From Candidatus Alistipes excrementipullorum (GTDB lineage Bacteria > Bacteroidota > Bacteroidia > Bacteroidales > Rikenellaceae): a stretch of 27,522 bases of DNA. The notes beneath the pieces are model-generated. The model saw nothing but the letters and a program-made list of their open reading frames with translations, was not told the DNA's origin and made no database searches. The translations under genes were made by a program, and so were the position numbers. Below are positions 22,976-27,522 of the stretch, in pieces (positions within the stretch are counted from its first letter, which is position 1; every line of letters starts with the position of its first letter). Location of the stretch: positions 1 to 27,522 of the forward strand of contig DXGW01000008.1 of assembly GCA_019113665.1 (NCBI GenBank), in the 5' to 3' direction.

Positions 22976-23009
22976 GGGCGATTGACCGGCCAATTTGGCC
23001 GCTTCGCCC
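22976..23009. repeat. GC-rich nested inverted repeat after pyrB
   Basis: GGGCG (22976-22980) can pair with CGCCC (23005-23009), enclosing a near-perfect palindrome CGGCCAATTTGGCCG (22987-23001). It lies 15 bases after the pyrB stop and may act as an mRNA 3' stabiliser or a weak terminator, but no T-tract follows. Function is unassigned. Confidence 0.4.
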
Positions 23010-23095
23010 CGGCCCGCCGGAACCGAAACATGCGTCAGAACGCCATTTCGGCACGAATTTTGCCATTGAAAGCGCGAATGTTTGGACGCGTACTA

Positions 23096-23127
23096 TTTGG
23101 AAATTTCGGATAAAGTACGTACCTTGC
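23096..23127 (+). promoter_or_regulatory. Possible promoter of the sigma-factor gene
   Basis: TTTG (23096-23099), 20 bases, then TACCTTGC (23120-23127). The -33 box is perfect and the -7 box deviates from TAnnTTTG at two positions. The start would lie about 90 bases before the ATG at 23221, in an A/T-rich leader. Confidence 0.4.
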
Positions 23128-23220
23128 GTTCGAAATGAAAGTATTTGTTAAACTTTAAAACGGGAATTGCCTATCGGAAAATATATACTCTTTATAATTT
23201 TTTACTGAAAGGAGAAGAGT

Positions 23221-23805
23221 ATGAACGTTCAAGTATTGAGTGACCAGGTATTGCTTAATAGCTACCTTGCGGGCAACCGGGGAGCTATTTCCCAACTCAT
23301 CGAGCGGCACAGCCGTCGCGTTCGTGACTATATACGAATGATGGTCAAAGATAACGACGTCGCCGATGACATATTCCAGGAAACTTTCATCAAGGCAGTT
23401 CGCGTCATAGACGAGGGACGATACTCCGACAACGGCAAGTTCCTGTCGTGGATACTGCGCATAGCCCACAATCAGGTCATCGACCACTTCAGGGCCGCAA
23501 AGCAGGACAAACAACTGAACGAAGCCGACGCAGGATACAATGTTTTGGGGACTTTGCGCTTCGCCGAGCGTACGATCGAGGACGACATGGTGTCGGCACA
23601 GATCGAAAAAGATGTCCGCCGTTTGGTGGAGCTTCTTCCGGACGAGCAACGCGAAGTCGTGATGATGAGATATTACTCGGGATTGAGCTTCAAGGAGATA
23701 GCTGAACAGACAAACGTAAGCATAAACACCGCTTTGGGTCGTATGCGCTACGCCTTGATAAATTTGAGAAAAATGATCAAGGAAAATAATCTCGTTTTAA
23801 GCTGA
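23221..23805 (+). CDS. RNA polymerase sigma factor, sigma-70 family (ECF-like)
   Basis: 194 residues. Region 2 spans about residues 22-95 (AISQLIERHSRRVRDYIRMM, VADDIFQETFIKAV, GKFLSWILRIAHNQVIDHFR), including the core-binding and -10-melting helices. A linker of about 35 residues follows, then region 4 at about 135-185, with a helix-turn-helix LLPDEQREVVMMRYYSGLSF and IAEQTNVSINTALGRMRYAL. There is no region 1 or 3, so it is an ECF-type factor. The linker with ERTIEDDMVSAQIEKDVRRL is longer than in minimal ECF factors. No gene resembling a transmembrane anti-sigma factor follows; instead a 42-residue ORF and a terminator do, so it is not one of the FecI-like factors paired with FecR. An A/T-rich region with GAAAGGAGAAGAGT gives a good ribosome-binding site just before the ATG. 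Confidence 0.93.
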   Translation: MNVQVLSDQVLLNSYLAGNRGAISQLIERHSRRVRDYIRMMVKDNDVADDIFQETFIKAVRVIDEGRYSDNGKFLSWILRIAHNQVIDHFRAAKQDKQLNEADAGYNVLGTLRFAERTIEDDMVSAQIEKDVRRLVELLPDEQREVVMMRYYSGLSFKEIAEQTNVSINTALGRMRYALINLRKMIKENNLVLS

Positions 23806-23868
23806 ATCGCACAATAAAAAATCAGGGCAGCCCGTTACTATTACGGAAACGATCTAAAACAGCTGCCT

Positions 23869-23997
23869 ATGGTAGAAAGTGACGATAAGGCGTTATGTTC
23901 TGTTAGCGATGAAGAGTTGTTGATGCTGGGAGTCATAAAGGGAGACCACGAGCTTCTGTTCCTGGATTCCTATCTCGGCGAGATTCTTCGGAGTTAG
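23869..23997 (+). CDS. Small ORF (42 residues) downstream of the sigma-factor gene
   Basis: ATG 23869 to TAG 23997, 63 bases after the sigma-factor stop and just before a strong terminator, so it is probably the second gene of that transcript. The peptide is acidic and has no signal or membrane segment: MVESDDKALCSVSDEELLML followed by GVIKGDHELLFLDSYLGEIL and RS. The amphipathic leucine-rich pattern suggests one or two helices. I do not recognise a family. Its position suggests a sigma-associated micro-protein, possibly a regulator or binding partner, but this is inference. Confidence 0.5.
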   Translation: MVESDDKALCSVSDEELLMLGVIKGDHELLFLDSYLGEILRS

Positions 23998-24020
23998 CAA
24001 TTAGGGTTAATTTTTAAGGG

Positions 24021-24054
24021 GGAGAGGGAGACTTCGGTTTCCCTCTTTTGTTTT
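24021..24054 (+). terminator. Intrinsic terminator of the sigma-factor transcript
   Basis: Stem AGAGGGAGAC (24023-24032), extra-stable TTCG tetraloop closed by C-G, then GTTTCCCTCT (24037-24046) with one G-T wobble, followed by TTTGTTTT. It lies 24 bases after the 42-residue ORF. Confidence 0.9.
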
Positions 24055-24104
24055 GTCCGAAACATGCGTAAATATCTCACAAATGGTATTTTCATGCACA
24101 AAGC

Positions 24105-24136
24105 CTTGTGAACGGATATTATTTTGTCTATATTTG
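24105..24136 (+). promoter_or_regulatory. Predicted promoter of the barrel-lipoprotein-barrel-rdgB operon
   Basis: CTTG (24105-24108), 20 bases, then TATATTTG (24129-24136), a perfect TAnnTTTG element. The start would fall about 20 bases before the ATG at 24163. Confidence 0.7.
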
Positions 24137-24162
24137 TTTCAACTACACCAAAGGCTTACGAC

Positions 24163-24813
24163 ATGAAGAGACTCCTTGCCTTGCTTGCCCTGCTGATGCT
24201 GCCGGCAGTGTCATCGGCCGACGAACCGACAGAAGTGAAGGTTCCGAAGCCCAAAATAGATTTTCAGAAACAACACGAACTTCGTTTCTCGGGCGGTGCC
24301 TTCCCCACCATGGGCGATATTGCGTCATACCCGTACTGGATCGGCAATACCATCGACGGAACAAGGTCATACAACGGCCCGACATACGCTTCGGGCTGCT
24401 ATACGCTCTCTTACGACTTCCGTTTCAAGAAGTGGTTCGACCTGGGCGTGGCACTGAGCTACTACGGGGAGTTCGGCTCGAAATACAGCAATGTCGACAA
24501 TTCGAAGATCGGCAACAACAGTTCACAATACATATCCGTCATGCCCGTGGTCCGCTTCACATGGCTCAACAGACCATGGGTACGCATGTACTCCTCGCTG
24601 GGCGTGGGCATGGTGTTCAATACGTACAGCACTTACTCGGGACTCAAACAATACAGGTTCAACGAAACGGGGTGGTGCGCACAATTCTCGCCGTTCGGCA
24701 TAGCCGTAGGGCGGGCGCTCTTCGGATATGCCGAAGCAGGCGTCGGCATGCACGGCGCCCTGATCGTGGGCATAGGTTACAGGTTCAACTCGCAAAAAGC
24801 ACCGAAACAATGA
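24163..24813 (+). CDS. Outer-membrane beta-barrel protein (family unassigned), copy 1
   Basis: 216 residues from ATG 24163, which begins a signal peptide (MKRLLALLALLMLPAVSSAD, cleavage near residue 18). An earlier in-frame start at 24124 lies within the promoter and is rejected. The mature part has alternating aromatic and polar strands typical of an eight-stranded outer-membrane barrel (HELRFSGGAFP, YTLSYDFRFKKWFDLGVALS, ISVMPVVRFTWLNRPWVRMY, GIAVGRALFGYAEAG). It ends with a beta-signal-like GIGYRFN a few residues before the end. Its second half is clearly similar to the protein at 25606-26232, so the two are paralogs. Function is unknown; there is no OmpA-like domain. The stop overlaps the next start (ATGA). 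Confidence 0.8.
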   Translation: MKRLLALLALLMLPAVSSADEPTEVKVPKPKIDFQKQHELRFSGGAFPTMGDIASYPYWIGNTIDGTRSYNGPTYASGCYTLSYDFRFKKWFDLGVALSYYGEFGSKYSNVDNSKIGNNSSQYISVMPVVRFTWLNRPWVRMYSSLGVGMVFNTYSTYSGLKQYRFNETGWCAQFSPFGIAVGRALFGYAEAGVGMHGALIVGIGYRFNSQKAPKQ

Positions 24814-25601
24814 GACGTATGATACTGATACTGGCCGCCATGGCCATGATGGCCGGCTGCCGCACGAGCGAAGGCGGGGAGTTCAACCCCACGCTGACCG
24901 GATATACGCATTTCAGGCATGTCGACAGCTTCGTGGCCGGGCAGCTGCCCATAGTACGGGTCATGCTGCTGTTCAACGAGTACGTTGCGGCGGAGACCGA
25001 AGAGGACCGCAAAGAGATACACGACACCTATTTCTACACGAACCGGATCTTCGAAGGGGAACAGGGCCAATGGCATATCGTATCGTCATACACCGAACTG
25101 ATCATCGATACGGGCGGCCTGACTCTCGACAGCGAAGGCGCCGTGTGGACATTCAGGTATGCGGGCGAGCAGTACGATGTCGACAACATGCCGTCAATCA
25201 CCAGCCCGGGCATCTCGTCCGACGGCGAGAGGCGGCTCTACACGCTTCACATACCGGGAAAGGTCGACCTCGAGCTCTCCATAAAACCCACATACGTCAC
25301 CACCGATGACGATGCAAAACAGGAGCTGCGCTTCGACACGCTCATTTCGGGCAGCGGCAAACTCTCGGTGAATTACGGCAGCCCCGACCCCGCAACCTCC
25401 ATCACGTTCGAGGCCACCGAGCCGGTGCACGGCCAGGACCCCACGGCGTCCTGGTTCGACAGCGGGTCGTGGGAGATATGCGCCGTGGCAAGCGACTACA
25501 CCGACAAGCTCCAGGCACAATACCTCGGAGTATCGCATGTAAAGATATTCTGCAACGGCTACAGCCGTGAATACAGTTACGACGGCATGTACATGTATTG
25601 A
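24810..25601 (+). CDS. Hypothetical lipoprotein between two barrel paralogs
   Basis: 263 residues, start ATG overlapping the previous stop by 4 bases. The N-terminus MRRMILILAAMAMMAGCRTS has a clear lipobox (MAGC, Cys17), so it is exported and lipid-anchored. The rest is beta-rich, with segments such as QWHIVSSYTELIIDTGGLTL, AVWTFRYAGEQYDV and SGKLSVNYGSPDPATSITFE. I recognise no family. The translational overlap and its place between two related outer-membrane barrels suggest it works with them at the outer membrane, perhaps as an accessory or surface subunit. This is context only. A start three codons downstream (MILIL) is also possible. Confidence 0.75.
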   Translation: MRRMILILAAMAMMAGCRTSEGGEFNPTLTGYTHFRHVDSFVAGQLPIVRVMLLFNEYVAAETEEDRKEIHDTYFYTNRIFEGEQGQWHIVSSYTELIIDTGGLTLDSEGAVWTFRYAGEQYDVDNMPSITSPGISSDGERRLYTLHIPGKVDLELSIKPTYVTTDDDAKQELRFDTLISGSGKLSVNYGSPDPATSITFEATEPVHGQDPTASWFDSGSWEICAVASDYTDKLQAQYLGVSHVKIFCNGYSREYSYDGMYMY

Positions 25602-25605
25602 CACC

Positions 25606-26232
25606 ATGGGAGCCGGACGCTACATACGCATTGCAATGCTTCTGCTCGTGCTGGCGGCAATGGCTGGCACGGCCTTCGCGGGCGGACGCCGCGACAAGAG
25701 GGAGCGGCCTCCATTCACGCCTCAGCATGAAGTGAGGGTATCGTGGGGCGCCTGGCCGTTCAATGTCTACATCAACATGTTCTATCCCAGACCAACCTAC
25801 GTCAGCAAGACGGGGTTCAGCGGCGCGGCAACGGTATCATACGGCTACCAGTTCAGACGATGGCTGTCGCTGCACGCCAACCTGTCGTACAGCGGATTAT
25901 ACGAGCGCAGGAACATGGTTGATGATGACAGCTATGTCGGCACCGACATGAGGCACGTAATAACACTCCTGCCGACGGTACGCTTCACGTGGCTCAACCA
26001 CCCGGACATACGGCTATACTCGTCCATCGGGTTCGGCGCGGCGATGTATATCGGACACTCATTCCGCGACGTATATCCCGAGCATTACATGGGCTACGCC
26101 CCCGCCTTGCAGATAACGCCGCTCGGCATAGCCTTCGGACGCCGCTTCTTCGGCTACATCGAGGGCGGCATCGGGACACACGGCTGCATTGTCGCAGGCT
26201 TCGGATACCGGTTCAACGACACGACCAAATAG
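25606..26232 (+). CDS. Outer-membrane beta-barrel protein, copy 2
   Basis: 208 residues from ATG 25606, four bases after the lipoprotein stop. A signal peptide ends in MAGTAFAGG (cleavage near residue 26). The mature sequence aligns by eye with the protein at 24163-24813: TVRFTWLNHPDIRLYSSIGF against VVRFTWLNRPWVRMYSSLGV, and TPLGIAFGRRFFGYIEGGIG against SPFGIAVGRALFGYAEAGVG, ending GFGYRFNDTTK. The N-terminal strand region also matches (HEVRVSWGAWP). It probably arose by duplication around the lipoprotein gene, or the three form one complex. Function is unknown. It is 8 bases upstream of rdgB and probably co-transcribed with it. Confidence 0.8.
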   Translation: MGAGRYIRIAMLLLVLAAMAGTAFAGGRRDKRERPPFTPQHEVRVSWGAWPFNVYINMFYPRPTYVSKTGFSGAATVSYGYQFRRWLSLHANLSYSGLYERRNMVDDDSYVGTDMRHVITLLPTVRFTWLNHPDIRLYSSIGFGAAMYIGHSFRDVYPEHYMGYAPALQITPLGIAFGRRFFGYIEGGIGTHGCIVAGFGYRFNDTTK

Positions 26233-26240
26233 AGACAAAA

Positions 26241-26837
26241 ATGGAGATAATATTCGCAACAAACAACGCACACAAACTCTCGGAGGTGCAGGCCGTACTC
26301 GGTGACGGGTTCCGCCTCGTAACGCCGCGCCAGTGCGGCATCGACGAAGAGATACCCGAAACCGGGGAGACGCTCGAGGCCAACGCTTCGCAGAAGTCGC
26401 ACTATCTGCACGAACGCACGGGCCGCGACTGCTTCGCCGACGATACCGGACTTGAGGTCGAGGCCCTTGGCGGCGCCCCGGGCGTACACTCGGCCCGCTA
26501 TGCCACCGACGGCCACGATTTTGCAGCCAACAACCGCCTGCTGCTGAAAAACCTGCAGGGCGCGACCAACCGCCGCGCACGTTTCCGCACCGTTATCTCG
26601 CTGCTGCTCGAAGGCCGCGAGTATCTGTTCGAAGGGATTGTCGAGGGGCATATCGCCGACCACGAATCGGGTTGCGAGGGCTTCGGTTACGACCCCCTCT
26701 TCATACCCGACGGGTTCGACCGCTCGTTCGCCGAGATGACGCCCGACGAGAAGAACGCCGTATCGCACCGCGGGCGGGCCGTACGCAAACTCGCAGAGTT
26801 CCTGCAGTCCAGAGAAGCCGGACACGGCGGCAAATAA
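26241..26837 (+). CDS. rdgB: Non-canonical purine NTP pyrophosphatase (RdgB/HAM1)
   Basis: 198 residues, typical length. It hydrolyses ITP, dITP and XTP to monophosphates, keeping deaminated purines out of DNA and RNA. Family motifs are all present: the N-terminal FATNNAHKLSEV (residues 5-16), the metal-binding IPETGETLEANASQK, FADDTGLEVEALGGAPGVHS with the catalytic acidic pair, and EGFGYDPLFIPDGFDRSFAE with the SHRGRAVRKL C-terminal substrate-binding segment. It begins 8 bases after the second barrel gene and is followed by a strong terminator. Confidence 0.96.
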   Translation: MEIIFATNNAHKLSEVQAVLGDGFRLVTPRQCGIDEEIPETGETLEANASQKSHYLHERTGRDCFADDTGLEVEALGGAPGVHSARYATDGHDFAANNRLLLKNLQGATNRRARFRTVISLLLEGREYLFEGIVEGHIADHESGCEGFGYDPLFIPDGFDRSFAEMTPDEKNAVSHRGRAVRKLAEFLQSREAGHGGK

Positions 26838-26883
26838 TCCGGCTCCGGAGCCGGAGACAAACACCGCACCCCATGCCGCCAAC

Positions 26884-26917
26884 AAAAAACCGTTCCCTTC
26901 GCGGGGAACGGTTTTTT
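26884..26917. terminator. Bidirectional intrinsic terminator between rdgB and rnpB
   Basis: AAAAAACCGTTCCC (26884-26897) pairs perfectly with GGGAACGGTTTTTT (26904-26917) around a 6-base loop. The A-tract and T-tract let it work on both strands, ending rdgB from the left and the RNase P RNA from the right. Confidence 0.93.
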
Positions 26918-26919
26918 CG

Positions 26920-27269
26920 TGCAAGCCCTGTAAGCCGAGTTCTGTTCTCCGCCCGCAGGCGAAGCCTCCATCATTTATCTACGACCGCAGTCACCTGCGG
27001 CCTCAAGCGACCTACCCCCCGACATCGGACGAGCAACCCTTGGCTGTCGGTATACATGGTCTTGCAACCCGTCAGACGTACTGCCGGAGCGTATTGCTAC
27101 CTCCGCGGTGGGCTCTTACCCCGCCTTTTCACCCTTACCCTTGCGGGCGGTTGTTTTCTGTTACGTTACTACGCCCTTACGGACGTCAAGTCGTTAGCTT
27201 GGACGGCGCTCTGTGTTGCTCGGACTTTCCTCCCCCCGCCGAAGCGGGCAGCGATGGAGCGGGCTTGCC
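26920..27269 (-). ncRNA. rnpB: RNase P RNA (bacterial type A-like)
   Basis: On the minus strand the conserved 5' core GAGGAAAGTCCGAGCAACAC lies at about 27213-27232, and the conserved 3' end ACAGAACTCGGCTTACAGGG at 26926-26945. The P1 helix is visible as GCAAGCCC (27261-27268) pairing with GGGCTTGC (26921-26928), which sets the ends to within a few bases. The inner GGTAGGTCGC and AGAGCCCACCGC regions also fit. Together with RnpA the RNA removes 5' leaders from tRNA precursors. Length is about 350 bases. Small open frames crossing this region on either strand are not genes. Confidence 0.96.
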
Positions 27270-27273
27270 GCCA

Positions 27274-27304
27274 CAAAGGTACAAACAATCCTCAAAACGG
27301 CAAT
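27274..27304 (-). promoter_or_regulatory. Promoter of rnpB
   Basis: Minus strand: ATTG (27301-27304), 19 bases, then TACCTTTG (27274-27281), a perfect TAnnTTTG. The start would be at about 27269, matching the predicted 5' end of the P1 helix. Confidence 0.8.
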
Positions 27305-27347
27305 TCCCGGCAACTGTTTTTATACGCGGCACACGTTTTGGAAGCAC

Positions 27348-27392
27348 CAAAAAAAGAAAGGGGTTTGAACTGTCTGGCAACAATCAAACCCC
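27348..27392 (-). terminator. Intrinsic terminator upstream of rnpB (end of the candidate small RNA)
   Basis: Minus strand: GGGGTTTGA (27384-27392), a 15-base loop, TCAAACCCC (27360-27368), then CTTTCTTTTTTT (27348-27359). The stem is perfect over 9 pairs with a long T-tract. Confidence 0.85.
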
Positions 27393-27440
27393 GGTTAGGT
27401 TAGTTAGGTTAATGAGAAATGGGAGAACCCCACGTTTGTA
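27348..27440 (-). ncRNA. Candidate small RNA, about 90 bases
   Basis: A full promoter (27444-27475) is followed after about 45 bases by a strong terminator, with no ATG in between on that strand and no gene of useful size. The transcript would have an unpaired pyrimidine/A-rich 5' part with the repeated unit CTAAC (ACCTAACTAACCTAACC, 27394-27410) and a terminator hairpin with a 15-base loop. This is the layout of a free-standing regulatory RNA. I cannot assign it to a known family. It could instead be a 5' leader with premature termination, but the gene it would lead into is rnpB, which has its own promoter. Confidence 0.5.
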
Positions 27441-27443
27441 ACA

Positions 27444-27475
27444 CAAATATACGTCAGATTTTCAATAAAAACAAA
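27444..27475 (-). promoter_or_regulatory. Perfect Bacteroidetes-type promoter of the candidate small RNA
   Basis: Minus strand: TTTG (27472-27475), exactly 20 bases, TATATTTG (27444-27451). Both boxes match the consensus fully. The start would be near 27438-27440. Confidence 0.75.
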
Positions 27476-27522
27476 CATTTTTAATGTTATTTTTTCAGAT
27501 GAGGGGCTCACATTTTTACGTT

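Noticed and set aside
27393..27412. Telomere-like GGTTAGGTTAGTTAGGTTA repeat
   Set aside because: Only a few imperfect units inside a promoter-terminator interval of a bacterial chromosome; treated as part of the candidate small RNA.
27040..27441. Open frame of 133 codons and overlapping frames on both strands
   Set aside because: They lie across the RNase P RNA and the candidate small RNA, and they show no protein-family features.
1..27522. CRISPR arrays, insertion sequences, tRNA genes, prophage or attachment sites
   Set aside because: I looked for regular spaced repeats, transposase motifs, terminal inverted repeats and tRNA-like ends and saw none that I could support.

Overview
The window looks like chromosomal DNA from a fairly high-GC member of the Bacteroidales. 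It has a SusC/SusD pair, promoters of the Bacteroidetes type (TTTG, about 20 bases, TAnnTTTG) and a Bacteroidetes-like RNase P RNA. An Alistipes-like (Rikenellaceae) host is my best guess, but it is not proven from this sequence.

Region 1 (1-11371, minus strand) is a polysaccharide-utilisation-type operon. In transcription order it reads: ribokinase, SusC-type TonB-dependent transporter, SusD-type lipoprotein, three secreted or lipid-anchored ADP-ribosylglycohydrolase-family proteins, and an esterase that runs off the left edge. A divergent LacI-family regulator (11540-12577) faces it. A palindromic operator candidate sits exactly on the predicted start region of the operon. The content resembles the ribose/nucleoside scavenging (rus-type) loci of gut Bacteroidetes. 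The likely logic is to capture a ribosylated molecule, release ribose or a ribosyl compound outside the cytoplasm, and phosphorylate the ribose inside.

Region 2 (12578-22961, plus strand) is a compact pyrimidine operon: pyrC-carA-carB-pyrK-pyrD-pyrF-(glutaredoxin-like)-pyrE-pyrB. It covers all six steps from bicarbonate and glutamine to UMP. Between its promoter and pyrC lies a leader with a strong intrinsic terminator, a U-rich stretch and two overlapping candidate leader peptides. One of these reads right through the terminator and stops on the pyrC start codon. This closely resembles the UTP-sensitive pyrBI (pyrL) attenuator of enteric bacteria. The last gene encodes an aspartate transcarbamoylase catalytic chain that carries, at its C-terminus, a four-cysteine tail resembling the zinc domain of the regulatory chain PyrI.

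Region 3 (23090-26920, plus strand) holds an ECF-like sigma factor followed by a 42-residue ORF and a terminator. Next comes an outer-membrane-barrel / lipoprotein / outer-membrane-barrel set, then the nucleotide-sanitation enzyme RdgB, ending in a bidirectional terminator.

Region 4 (26920-27522, minus strand) holds the RNase P RNA gene with its promoter. Upstream of it is a separate promoter-terminator pair that encloses about 90 bases with no start codon, which I propose as a small RNA.
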